A stretch of 64,000 nt of DNA, taken from NCBI GenBank assembly GCA_037179335.1, contig JAKZHN010000013.1:806001-870000 (forward strand). The letters run 5' to 3'. The translations under genes were made by a program, and so were the position numbers. Under the pieces are notes generated by a model, which searched no databases, was not told the DNA's origin, and was given only the letters and a program-made list of their open reading frames with translations. Positions 30,950 through 41,528 of this stretch are shown one piece after another (position 1 is the first letter of the stretch; each line of letters starts with the position of its first letter). The stretch is from Cyclaneusma minus. Its lineage: Eukaryota; Ascomycota; Leotiomycetes; Marthamycetales; Marthamycetaceae.

Positions 30950-32730
30950 GGTGACGTTGGGGTAGTAAGGATGGATATGCTTGCTCGTAAAGGCTGGCGA
31001 GGACGTCCTTATGTAGCGAGTAAACTGGGGCTAGCTCTTGTAAAATGCTGACTGACATTTGAGAAGTGAGAGGAGTAGTCGGGCCTCAAGAACTTGGCAT
31101 GACGCAGAAGCTTGAATGTGAAATGTTTCTTTGTCTGCCTTGCTGTGAGTTCTCCACTCACACCAAAAGGCAGATTGGCCTGTAGGGGAAGGAGAAAGGC
31201 GTGAGTGTAACGCAGAATCAATATAGTCGCGGAAAACCCCTGCCTTTGTACTACTCGGCATGTAAGTCGTACAAGGTAAAGTCAGGGTCCAAGGAATGGG
31301 ATAATGACAACGGGGAATGTCGATTGGGTGCCTTATCTTAGGCAAAGGCCAAAGGATCCATAGGGCCCGAAGAACCGGAAATAGTGAGAGAACGTTCGGT
31401 TGTGACGACACCGGCGGAACGAGATAGAGGGTCAACAGGCTGTACGTAAAATTCGGCCTTTTCATCGACATCTCGCTCCTTGTAGGTCAGAATCAGAGAA
31501 AGTCTTGTCGATAAATTGCCAAGTCAAGCCCTGATGGATTCAGCCCTATCGTCAAAGTGATATTGAAGCCCGTATTCGAAGTAGCTTGCTTCTGATAGAA
31601 GGGAAAGATCCGAGGAAAGTGAGATGTCACGTAAAACCACGCGCAAATAAAATAGAATGAAAAACGACACAGTAAAGACGAGTAAAAAGGCAGTCAGCTT
31701 GAGACAAGCGGGCCTTGAAAGAGTCCAAAGCGGAAGAATTGCACGGCCGGTCCAACGAACGAAAGCTCGGATTGACAATATAGAGGCTTCTCTAGCAAGC
31801 TTTCGGGATCGTCATCCACACAGAGCTCCGAGAGAGAAAAGGGGGGCCAAGACTCGAGTACGAGAACAGTGAAGTGAGTGAGCTCTCCCTGTGATGGGGA
31901 TGATTCATGTCGGCGCTGGCCGTACAAGGATGGTTGCCTGTACGGAAAGCGGCCATAATCTATCTGGAGCATCATGGTATTCACAAGCGGTCTGACATCT
32001 GACTGACGAAGATAGTCTCGATCGATCTATCATGGCGGTTAACTCGATTCCCTTGGAGCCGAATGACAGATAAAAGGAGGTGTACTTCGCCTTGTGCTCA
32101 CGCCATCGTAAGGCTGAAGTACAAGTGACAGGTCAACCTTGCCAACTTGAACCAAGATCCTGCCCTGTGGCTGTCAGGAACAGATGGAAGATCGAAACCA
32201 AAATAGAGCGGTAAGCAGCCAAGTAAAGGCATGATTCATAATCGACAGATGTGCCGCGGTTCTAGAAAGGTGAGCAGAGACGGAAACGATACTCAAGCAA
32301 TGCTGCAGAGTCTCGTCACTCGTCAGTCGCCAGGTTGCTCCGGGTTTGCTGTATACATCTCGTACGTTGGCATCCTGCTCATCATACCTCCGCGATCGAC
32401 AATCCAGAAATGGAATCTGGAATCGAGAATGATTCGGGAATTGAGAAAGTTGGTGCAGTTCGACGGTAGAGATCGAGTCGTCGTGAGAAGAGACATGGCG
32501 GACGAAGGGGGGCGGTTCTTCAGCATTTTCCGAGTTCCGACCGAGAGCGAACTTTAATGCCTTGGATTCAAGGCCGCTAGATTTCCGCGCCAAGCCCCAG
32601 TGCCTCAATTCATCCCGCCAACTGACGCGCGATTGAGGCTCTCGAAGCTCCGAGTCAACATCACCACAGCTCTCCTCCTCCCGCCAGGAGCCCTTCATTC
32701 CCCTGAAAATACCCCGATTCTGTTTTCAAA
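30950..32730. other. Intergenic, 1.8 kb
   Basis: Between the divergent starts of the monooxygenase and LSm2 genes. I see no conserved coding region or repeat. The longest frames (for example 32698-32174 minus) have no family resemblance. Confidence 0.5.
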
Positions 32731-33182
32731 ATGCTTTTCTTCAGGTAAACTGCCCAGATCCTCCTCCGTGCAAATAAAACACCCTGCGCAAAAACCTCAA
32801 ATGACATCTGCTAACACCGTCCCTCACATCCAGTTTCTTCAAAACCCTCGTCGACTGCGAAGTGACCGTCGAGCTCAAAAACGACATCCAGATCCGCGGA
32901 ACCCTCAAGTCCGTCGACCAATACCTGAACATCAAGCTCGATGACATCAGCGTCGTGGAGGAGCTCAAGTATCCGCACTTGGTATGCGCGCGCCTTCGCC
33001 CTTCGCCCTTCTTCAAACAAAAGCACGAGCTAATGGCGAATATACAGAGCTCGGTGAAGAACGTTTTCATTCGCGGGAGCGTGGTGCGCTATGTGCATCT
33101 CCCAGGCCATGCGGTCGATACTGCGCTGTTAGAAGATGCGACAAGAAGGGAAGCGGCGAATCAGGCTGGGAAAGCGAAATAG
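32731..33182 (+). CDS. LSM2: U6 snRNA-associated Sm-like protein LSm2 (98 aa)
   Basis: Three exons: 32731-32744 (only 14 nt: MLFF and two bases), 32834-32981 and 33048-33182. Introns of 89 and 66 bp start GTAAAC and GTATGC and end CCAG and ACAG. The product begins MLFFSFFKTLVDCEVTVELK and contains both Sm motifs: Sm1 with RGTLKSVDQYLNIKLDDI, and Sm2 with KNVFIRGSVVRYVHLP. LSm2 is a subunit of the LSm2-8 ring that binds the 3' end of U6 snRNA in the nucleus and of the LSm1-7 ring in cytoplasmic mRNA decay. Length and motif spacing match the family. The tiny first exon is typical for this gene in filamentous fungi as far as I recall. Confidence 0.96.
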
Positions 33183-33683
33183 ATGGCGACAGGATGGATG
33201 AGCATGGGCAAGGCGTTTGGAGTTTGGGTGGTGAAGAGCTGCGACAGAATAAAGGGCGTGGCCCTGATATCATTCCTCGACCGGATGGAAATGAATGCTT
33301 GGCTTGCGTGGGGAGCCAAAAGTCTACAATGCCTTTTAGGTGGAATCTAGCGCTTATGGATTTCCACGAATCTAAAATCTTGCTCGATGAGCTTGCCATG
33401 AAGACGGAATCGAGAAGAGATGGCCTGCGATCGGAGCGAGGGAGATAGGGACTCGAAAGGGGACTCGTCGCAAACAACAATGCCCGGTGGTTCGATTTGG
33501 CACGACAGCACAGGTAATGGCGGATTACGAGGAGAAGATACTCGGCCGAACCTGCTACGAAACAAGCCCAAAATGAATAAAAACTTGAAACTCGAGTCTT
33601 TGCGCAAACTCCCTCCCTCCTCGGGACCTTGAACGTGAAGATGTCCGCCTTCGCCTTGAAACCCACGCGAGATCCAAAAGAAA

Positions 33684-33832
33684 GCAAAAAGCAAAAATCC
33701 CTGGGAATCGAACCCCCAACCTTCGAAAAAAGTAGTGGGTTAGGCATACTGTTTAGAGCCCAGACGAACCATCGACAAACATGCCGGGAGGCCGGTAAGG
33801 ATAAACAGCGGAACCTAACCCTTAAACCATCC
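33684..33832 (-). repeat. tRNA-like Pol III box pair with T-runs (SINE-like), copy c
   Basis: On the minus strand GGATGGTTTAAGGGTTAGG (33832-33814) resembles a tRNA A box/D arm, and GGGGGTTCGATTCCC (33717-33703) is a perfect B box. T-runs follow (ATTTTTGCTTTTTGC). The boxes are about 97 nt apart. No acceptor stem pairs, so a functional tRNA is unlikely. Confidence 0.45.
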
Positions 33833-34077
33833 TGACGGAATACGCAATTGAATTACGCACCAGCGAATATGCTAATCGTGTATATAAGGGACACCTCTCT
33901 CATTCGCAACCTCAATCCACAGGCCACACACCTCGCAATTTTCACCTGTATCTTTGAGCTCTTCGATTCCCACTCAAGTTCCCAGCTCTCCTCGCACTCA
34001 AAACTGCACAACTGCTCTTTTCCTCCATATTTGCTCTTGGAGGCTGGATATATCGAGAGGAAATGCTACGCCCACTT

Positions 34078-35130
34078 CCATAGCTTCTTGGCTTTCAGGC
34101 TTCCGAGAGTTCAGAGCTGGTCCTCGCTAAGGCTATGGAGTCGAAAGCGCTGTGCTGTCAACCAATTTCGTTACTGCCATTTGATATTTCTGCCGTCATA
34201 AATGTTTGGTAAATGTCGATTGCCATAAACACAGTAGGTTCAAAATGGAAGAAAGGCTCACCTTAAGCTTGTGTCTGTCAATATCCGGACCTAAGGGACT
34301 TGGGGTTGCATAGGTACTAAAATAGTACTTTCCATACGGCACTAAGCCAACGACATAGGGGCCCTCGACGACTTTTTGGTGGGTCTGGGTATTCTAAAAT
34401 GGGAGTTTAGGTGCTTTTATAACTTTTGGCTCCAAGAATTTCGGGCTGGACCTCGCTAAGGGTATGTCCTCGCTAAGGGTATGGATTCTAAAGCGCTGCG
34501 CTGTCAACCAATTTCCTTACTGCTGTTTGGTATTTCTGCCGCCGCGAACATCAGGTATTGTTGATTGCCATAACACAGTTGGTTCAGAGTCGAAGAAGAG
34601 CTTGACCGTGACCCGCACTTCTCAACATTTGGACCTTAGGGAGGTTGGCTTGTATCCTAAAATGGTACTTTCCTGACGTCACTGGACCACCATCACATAT
34701 GAGGTAGCTCTTGGTTTGAAAGAGTTGAGTCTGGGAACCTTAGCAGTGGGATTCTAGATGCTTTTATAGCTTTTGGCTCCAAGAATCAGGGGCTGGACCT
34801 CGCTAGGCTACCGTACGGGATCAAACACGCTCTGCTGTCAGTCAACCTCGCTGTTGTCGTTTGGTATTTCTGCCGTTATAAATATCTGGCAATATCGATT
34901 GCCATAGCAACAATTGCTTTACAGTTGAGAAAAGGGCTTGACCATCATAGCTTGTGCCTGTCAACATCTGTGTCCGAGGGAGTTGGGTTTGTATTCTAAA
35001 CCGGGACTTTCCTTACGGCACTGGGCATCCAACACATGGGGCGTATTAAGAGGGTGTGTAAAATAAAGAGTCTGGTATCTCAGCAATAGGATCTTGGGTG
35101 CCTAGGTTTATAGCTCTACTTCTCAGGGGC
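34078..35130. repeat. Array C: three tandem repeats of about 0.34 kb
   Basis: Landmarks recur with a 333-347 bp period: TGGWCCTCGCTARGG (34118, 34448, 34796), ACTGCYRTTTGRTATTTCTGCC (about 34173, 34518, 34854), GATTGCCATA (34217, 34563, 34899), and [GA]TGCTTTTATARCTTTTGGCTCCAAGAAT (34411, 34758; degenerate at 34078 and 35096). Within unit 2 'cctcgctaagggtatg' is itself doubled. The minus-strand reading of the last landmark contains GCTATAAAAGC, the same TATA context as Array B. No coding frame spans a unit. Confidence 0.8.
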
Positions 35131-35704
35131 TTGCAAGGCGCAGGAGGAGAATGGTAATTAAGGTGGTAAGTACACTGTTGTTCGGAAACCCCAATAAGTC
35201 ACGTGCACTGTTGCGTGCTCGTGATTTCTATGGCAAAGATGTAGAGGTGGTTCCGAAGGCTAGGTATGGGATTGTGGGCTGACTTTAGAGTCGAGAACCT
35301 GAGGCGAGCGTGCGCTTTTGGGGTTCACGTTGATCTCCAACGCTTCCAAGGTCGTCCTTTCCTGTCGCTAGCTAGCTTTGGCTTTGCATTCATGGGAGGA
35401 TGAAGAACTTTTATAAGTCTTGGCGTCAGGCATTAGGAAGCTGCCATTAACCTGGCAGCATCTTTGTCACCGTTTGCCTCGCAGTATTCAGATAGCAGGC
35501 TGGCCATCGAAGCAGCTTTGCATTCTCACTTCATTTATCGAAACACTGACGAAAACTATAGAAGCATGCGTGACCATGATGGATTTTCAGCGTCAATGAG
35601 AAACTCCATCACGATATGATCCAGACAAGAATGAGTCCCATCCAACCCTAACGCCCTGTCAATCAAACGATTCATTTCTCACTACACACCTCCCAGCGTT
35701 CTTT

Positions 35705-38528
35705 AGATCTTGTAGACAAGTCCCGAGGTAAGCCTATCGAAGTAGAGTCAGTAAGAATTCCCACAAGATTTGCACTCAGGCATATCCCAAACTTACATGA
35801 TAGCGTCCTGCTCCTGCATCTTCTCCAACGCCAACCTCCCCTCCTCGGGCCCAAACGGTCCACCCCTCGAGTTTCCAATCCTTGCATTAACAGCCGCAAT
35901 GACCGCCTGAGGCTCTGCAGAATCGTCCTCAAACAGCGGCGTGTTGACAAGTTGACCCAAGGTCGTTCTGAATACTGCGAAACGAGCGTCCGACAGCTCT
36001 GAGATCGCAAGTCCAGCAGTACCATCTGCAAGCTCCTCGTCCTCTTCGTCATCCTCTTGAGTCTGACTCTGCGTATGAAGAGCTTGAGATGCAGGAACCG
36101 AAGAAGCAAAACTGTTCTGAGACTGTGTCGTCCGAGCACGCGAACCAGACGCTCCATTCGTGGTTCTTGATCCGTTGGTGCGGCGCGGCGACGCGGTATA
36201 CAGATCCTCCTCCTCCTCATCATCGGCAGTACCATTTCTCGCCACCGAGCTTGAACCGTTCTGTCTTGAGCTGGATCCAGTTTTTCTGGAGGCAGCAATC
36301 GTTCTAGTCCTCGCCGTGCCCCTAGTCGAAGGCTGGCTAGGATCTCTGCTGGTCGCCGCAGCGGTACGGTCGTCATCATCTGAGTCATCTTCAGAACTCG
36401 ACTCGTCTTCCAATGGGCGAGTCTTGCGTCGCTTGCTAGACTTCTCTACAACGTCTACTTCTTTGAACAACGCGAACTTGAGGATCTTCTCGGCTTCGTC
36501 GACATCTACTGCTTTGACGGTGTTGGAGAGACGTGATTTGGCGTGGGCGGTGGCGAGACGAATGATAGTTTCGAGGGTACGGACGGTCATGGGGGCAGTC
36601 TTGCGTTGGTTGCCTTGCAAGTCGTCATTGCGAAGCTTCACATACACTTCGCCGACGCGGTCACTGGCTTCCTGGGTGAGGTGCGGCTTAATTCGCTGTT
36701 TGGCGTATTGGATGTATTTCTTCATGAAGGGGATCGATAGGACTTCAATTTTCTTCGATTTGCCTTTGCCGGTGGTTACGGTTACGCCGGAGTGGAGCAG
36801 CTCGTTGTACTTTTCGTACACTTCAGTTGGCTTGTTGGCGTTGGCATCTTCTTCGACACCGACGCCTAGGGTTTGGGTGCCTTGCTCACGGACTGGGGCG
36901 CCTTCTTCGGTTCCGGGCTCGCGGTATGAGTGCATTCGCAATACGTGCTCGGAGATTTGTCGGTCGCGGCTGTCATCGATGTCGTCTGTGACCACGAAGA
37001 GCAAATCGAAACGAGAGAGCAGAGAATCTGGCAGAGAAATGTTCTTGTGCGGGTCCTTGTGCGTGTCATATTGGCCGAAGATGGGATTTGCGGCTGCAAT
37101 GACTGAACAACGAGCATTCAGGGATGTGTGAATTCCAGCCTTTGCAATTGTGACGGTCTGTTGTTCCATGACTTCGTGGATGGCAACACGATCGATGTCG
37201 GACATCTTGTCAAACTCATCAATACAGACAACACCACGATCAGCGAGGACCATGGCACCAGCCTCAAGGCGCCTTTCGCCGGTCTCCTTGTCGGAGGTCA
37301 CAGCAGCTGTGAGACCAACACCAGAAGAACCGCGACCAGTAGTGGCAATGGCAAGAGGAGCAGTGTTCAAGACAAAGCGGAGGAGTTGGGATTTGGCAGT
37401 CGAGGGATCACCAACCATCAGGATGTTGATGTCACCCCTCAAATGCGTGCCATTGTCGAGGTTCTTCTCCATACCAGACAAAAGCATGAGAAGAATAGCT
37501 TTCTTAATGTACTCGTGACCGTAGATACTGGGTGCCAAAGACTGCGAAAGCAGATCGAAAAGATGCCTCTTCTTGGAAACTTTGTTGATGTTGCGGATGT
37601 CGGTGTCGCTGAGCGTAGCTGTGGCGATTCCACCTCCTGATTTGGATGAAAGAAGAACAACATTGTTCGCTAGCACGACAGTCTTGAACAGCGCAGTGTT
37701 GTGGTTCTGGTTTCGGTTTCCGAGGGATCTGTAGATACCGACCAGCTGGATTCTGTCTCCTGGCTTGCACTTGTCGACCAAGTCATCGTCCAGGATAACA
37801 TCCACGCCTCGAGGAAGTTGTCCAGCCGGTGCTCTCTCAGGCATTTCCTGTATGGAAATGGTCTGATGATCCCGGTATGTGCAGTAGCCGTACTCCGTGA
37901 TCAGCGGGTTGCCCTGTTCATCCTCCTGTGGGTACACAGCACTCGTCGTTGCGCCATTCGCACTCATCGTCTGATCTCTGTATTCTCGATAATGAAACTT
38001 CTTCTCCTTCTCATTATAATGCACACTCTTGACAATCTTCGGTCGCACCAAAGAGCATCTCGTCACAATGCCTTCCAGCGAGACCATTCGGTTCAATTGT
38101 GCCGACGACAGTGTTCTAGGATTGCAGGCATTGGCTCCAAAGCTGCCACGGAATGCACAATAGTACATCTCATCTGGAGAGGTCTGCTGAGGTGTCGCAT
38201 CGGGGAATGTCTCGACGATCCTCTTGAGCGCGACATCGAAAGCGCTTGCCCAGTCAAATGGTTGGAAGAGAAGGCCGTCTGCGAGCTCGGGATTGTGGGA
38301 GCGCACTTCGTCGATGCTGACTACGAGACGTCGTTCGTGCCTCTTCAACATGGTATTGATATCTGCTCTGTAGCTGCGGCTACGAGCATCATCTGCTGCT
38401 GTCAGTATATGCAGACTTGAGCTCCACGGCAGCTACAGCGACTCACTAGGATCGAGAAACTCTTCGGCCAATCTGATGCGATCCTTGACGGCCTCATCTC
38501 TGAGCTGAAAATCGTCCAAGTTGGCCAT
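35705..38528 (-). CDS. MCM3: DNA replication licensing factor MCM3 (about 902 aa)
   Basis: Exon 1 (38528-38447) encodes MANLDDFQLRDEAVKDRI; a 53-bp intron (GTGAGT...CTGAC...CAG) leads to the long exon 2 (38393-35797), and a 61-bp intron near the 3' end (GTAAGT...TACTGAC...GATAG) to a 31-nt last exon (35735-35705) ending LTSGLVYKI. Internal boundaries may be off by a base. MCM3 identity rests on YRDHQTISIQEMPERAPAGQ, DDDLVDKCKPGDRIQLVG and the AAA core: Walker A GDPSTAKSQ, Walker B VCIDEFDKMSD, the IFGQYD block and the arginine finger SRFDLLF. A 200-residue acidic and Ser/Thr-rich linker precedes a conserved C-terminal domain. MCM3 is one of six subunits of the MCM2-7 replicative helicase, loaded at origins in G1. 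The promoter shows cell-cycle boxes (38669-38702). Confidence 0.96.
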
Positions 38529-39191
38529 GATGAAGTATTGAAGAGGTTAATCCGTCGTGGATTGAAGGATTGACCGTGAAAAGTCGTGGCTAACCGTGAG
38601 TTGCGGGTGAGCGTGGCAAGTTGCGGCAGAGATGTTGAGGATGCAAAATCAAGGGGAAATCTGGAGGAACGCGAAAGAGCGCGTCGACCGCGCGCGCCAA
38701 GAAACCACTTTACGCGCCTTGATGCGGACTAGTGCTAATATTATGTAAGCAAGAAAGCTCCACCATCGCACGAATCGACTCTCGTCCTCCCGAGCGCCTG
38801 TCGAACATCACTTTCGTTCTCGATAATCGGAATGCCGTCGCATAATATCTTCAGTATCTTTGGAAATCGACAGACGGTCACAAGCGACAGAGCTATCACG
38901 TGCGCTCCAGTTTTATAACCCTGTTTTGTTGCACATCGACCGATCCGCCCGCTCGATCCCCCCCGACGGGAGGCTCCTTGACTACCCTCGACGCCAGAAA
39001 TACTTTTCCCTATCAAAACACGAGGCGCCGTCCGTTTTCAACAGTTCTGGATGACTTCTGCAGCTCTTTATCAGGCCTTTCATTCTGCGATTCACAATTT
39101 TTCACGTCTCATAAAAGAAAGACTTTACTTTCAACTCACTCATCTCATGTTAATCCCACTCCCAATCGACCACAGCTTCGCCCAGTATCCT
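38529..39191. other. MCM3 upstream region and lipase 3' flank
   Basis: Contains the SCB/MCB-like boxes and, at 38897-38925, CACGTG followed by a minus-strand TATA (TTTTATAACC). No gene is supported between MCM3 and the hydrolase gene. Confidence 0.5.
38669..38702 (-). promoter_or_regulatory. SCB/E2F-like cell-cycle boxes upstream of MCM3
   Basis: ACGCGAAA (38669-38676) is an SCB core; on the minus strand CTTGGCGCGCGC (38702-38691) resembles an MCB/E2F site. Both lie within 180 bp of the MCM3 start, as expected for G1/S control by MBF/SBF-type factors. Confidence 0.5.
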
Positions 39192-40472
39192 TCACGGAGT
39201 TTCCCAAAACACCTCCGCCTTCTTAATCCACCAATTCAACTCAGCCTGATAATTCGCAACATCCACAGCCGCCTTCATCTCCCTACTCTGCATCCCCGGC
39301 TTTGCTTCGACCCCCTTGAACCGCTGCGCAATCCAATCCATCCATACCCACTGCGAGCTACTCAGCCCTGCGTTATGCCCAGCCCCCACCATGCGAAAGT
39401 ACTCAATGCTAGCATCAGGACACACCTCCGCCGTGCGTTCGACGGCAGTATCGGTGAGACTTGCCTGAACTATAGGATCAACAGTCCCCTGAATAACCAA
39501 CAACGGCCCTGCGATCTTCTTCCCGCCATTTTCCACCATGTCTTGAAACCGCTTTACATGTTCGTTTTCAATCCAGCCAGGTTTTGTAAGCTCAAATCCG
39601 TGAAGGAGTGACATGGTCGTGGCAGTGCATCCGCCCAACTGCTTCACCAATTCCAGTCTTGCCAAACCGTCAGATGTGAGGATATCATCAGGCTTGAAGC
39701 CCTCCATAACATCCGCAATACCTGGACACATAACCGTAGCAATAAACGACGAAAACGGCTCTGGCATCTTGACGATATTGGTACCCGGCGAAACAGCCAC
39801 AGCACCCAAGTATCCCTCAACCGGATCAAGCGCCTGGCGTTGCGCAGCGGCCCAAGCCGAAGCACCTCCTTGCGAATGTCCCGCAATCACAAAGCTCTTT
39901 GAAAGCTCTGGGAATGCAGACTGCGCTGCTTGGACGGAATAAAAGACGTCGTTTGCGTGGCTTGGAGATGCTAGGTACTGGTGCGTAATCGGCTCGCCGG
40001 AGGCAGTCTTCGAAACTCCAAGACCGGCATAGTCTGTTGCTACGACCACATAGCCTTGCAACGCCAGCTGATAAGGAGCCAGAAAGTGCTGCCAGAGATT
40101 TTTCAAATGTGAAGGAGCGGAGTTTGGAGCAGTGCCGGACGTGCCATGTGACCAAGCTACGACTTGGTAGCCGTCGGAGGAGGTTCGTGGGGAGAAGGGC
40201 CAGAGGATGAATGCTGAGACGGGAACTAGGAGGCCGTTCATGGTCTTGGATTGGTAGATGAGGCGGGAGAGAGCGGTTGCTGGGGGGAGGGAGTAGAGAG
40301 ATGTGTTGGTTGATTTCTCTAGTTTCAAGAGAGTTCCTGCTGGGGCATTGCTGTGCTCGGAGGAGACGGTGTAGAAGGGATCGTCGAGGACGGAGCCGGT
40401 GGCATATTGGGATTGGGCGAAGGCGAGAGCTGCGAGTGAAAGTTCGGGTATGGTTGTGGCGTTGGCGGACAT
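39192..40472 (-). CDS. Secretory-lipase-type alpha/beta hydrolase (426 aa)
   Basis: Single exon from ATG 40472. The protein follows the LIP family pattern: DDPFYTV near the start, SRLIYQSKTMNGLLVPVSAF, WSHGTSGTAPNSAPS, VVATDYAGLGV, the nucleophile elbow AGHSQGGASAWAAAQ (Ser about residue 195), acidic residue in IQGTVDPIV and catalytic His in VGAGHNAGL. Family members hydrolyse triacylglycerols or other esters. Unlike the classical secreted yeast enzymes, the N-terminus (MSANATTIPELSLAAL) lacks a clear signal peptide, so an intracellular esterase is as likely. Its 3' end faces MCM3. Confidence 0.9.
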   Translation of the reverse strand: MSANATTIPELSLAALAFAQSQYATGSVLDDPFYTVSSEHSNAPAGTLLKLEKSTNTSLYSLPPATALSRLIYQSKTMNGLLVPVSAFILWPFSPRTSSDGYQVVAWSHGTSGTAPNSAPSHLKNLWQHFLAPYQLALQGYVVVATDYAGLGVSKTASGEPITHQYLASPSHANDVFYSVQAAQSAFPELSKSFVIAGHSQGGASAWAAAQRQALDPVEGYLGAVAVSPGTNIVKMPEPFSSFIATVMCPGIADVMEGFKPDDILTSDGLARLELVKQLGGCTATTMSLLHGFELTKPGWIENEHVKRFQDMVENGGKKIAGPLLVIQGTVDPIVQASLTDTAVERTAEVCPDASIEYFRMVGAGHNAGLSSSQWVWMDWIAQRFKGVEAKPGMQSREMKAAVDVANYQAELNWWIKKAEVFWETP

Positions 40473-41528
40473 GGTTGTTGTGTTTGGATGGACTGAAGTC
40501 TGATAAGCGGGTGAGATTGCTAGTTTCTAACAACTTTGGAGTTCTGAAGTAGAAAGTTTGAGTTTCAGCGCAAGTGGATGGTAGTGCAACTTATATCTGC
40601 TCTTGCCAAGTCCTGCAAGGTACTGCCGTTATATCCAGCCAACGCCGTTACACCTGTCAAACCAACAACAGAGTTGATCGGCCTATCGCTTCCCGTCTCC
40701 TCTCCAAGCCTCTCCCGCACCCACTGTGAGACACCGAGAAAACTCCACAGTTCTCAACTCATGAAGAATTACCCCCCAACACCGTCTCATTGAAAGATTC
40801 CTCCTCAGCCCATGATTATCACCTAATGGCGTTATCTTCCCCTCGAGTCGCCAAGGAAGGTAAGAGTCACGAATCCCGGCGGTTCCCACCGCTGACAAAA
40901 GCACTAAAAAGCGACTCTGAACTGCCGGAATAAGGATGCGCTGATAGTCGAAGTCTTCTTGATCAGACGGATAATGATACGATACAGAAAAAAACAAAGG
41001 AGAAGCAGAGCTGTTCTTCGATAAAAGCAAAATGTGGCTGGTTTCGACCTGAGACGACGGAACTGAGCCGACTGAAACTTGAAGACCCCTAGGGTCTGCG
41101 TGCGCAAGAGACTGTACTAGAGTAACTTTCACGTTCTGGCCCCCGGACCTCTTTTGAATCCCGAGTCCCGTCAAATAATGTCAGTCACACAGCAGGGGGA
41201 CTGGTCACGCATAGAGAGAGCGATAGTGTCTATTCTGTGTGTGGCTGCAGGGCCTTAAGGATCCTGGAGCTCTGCGCTAGTCTTAGCGCCAAGGCTAGGG
41301 TTAAGCCCATAGCCCTGGGGAGTCAACAAATAAGCAACTTTGGCTCTGAAACTCAAGGATAAGCTACAGGCTACAGTATATTTTTCAATTCGGAATCTAG
41401 ACTCGATACTATATACCCACCCACCTATGCATAGAACAAAAGAAACCAGGCTACGTTGTACAATGCAAGACGCGAATCCTTCCCCAAAGCCCCCAAATCG
41501 AATGCTGGCCGAAGTTCCGAAGGTGTCT
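40473..41528. other. Intergenic
   Basis: No gene recognised between the hydrolase promoter side and the 3' end of the carnitine acetyltransferase gene. Contains a minus-strand TATA-like 'cttatatc' near 40589 and a short inverted motif CTAGTCTTAG...CTAGGGTTAAG near 41277-41306. Confidence 0.45.

Larger units (their letters stand above)
33183..35704. other. Intergenic, 2.5 kb, with tRNA-like element and Array C
   Basis: No supported coding gene. Holds the tRNA-like element at 33684-33832, a TATATAAG at about 33890, the three-unit tandem repeat Array C (34078-35130), and one CACGTG near 35200. It is flanked by the convergent 3' ends of LSM2 and MCM3. Confidence 0.55.

Noticed and set aside
31524..31778. 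84-codon frame with one hydrophobic segment
   Set aside because: Starts at TTG, not ATG, with no leader or splice support.
36160..37131. 324-codon frame antisense to MCM3
   Set aside because: It starts at GTG, has no domain, and mirrors the conserved MCM3 AAA core.
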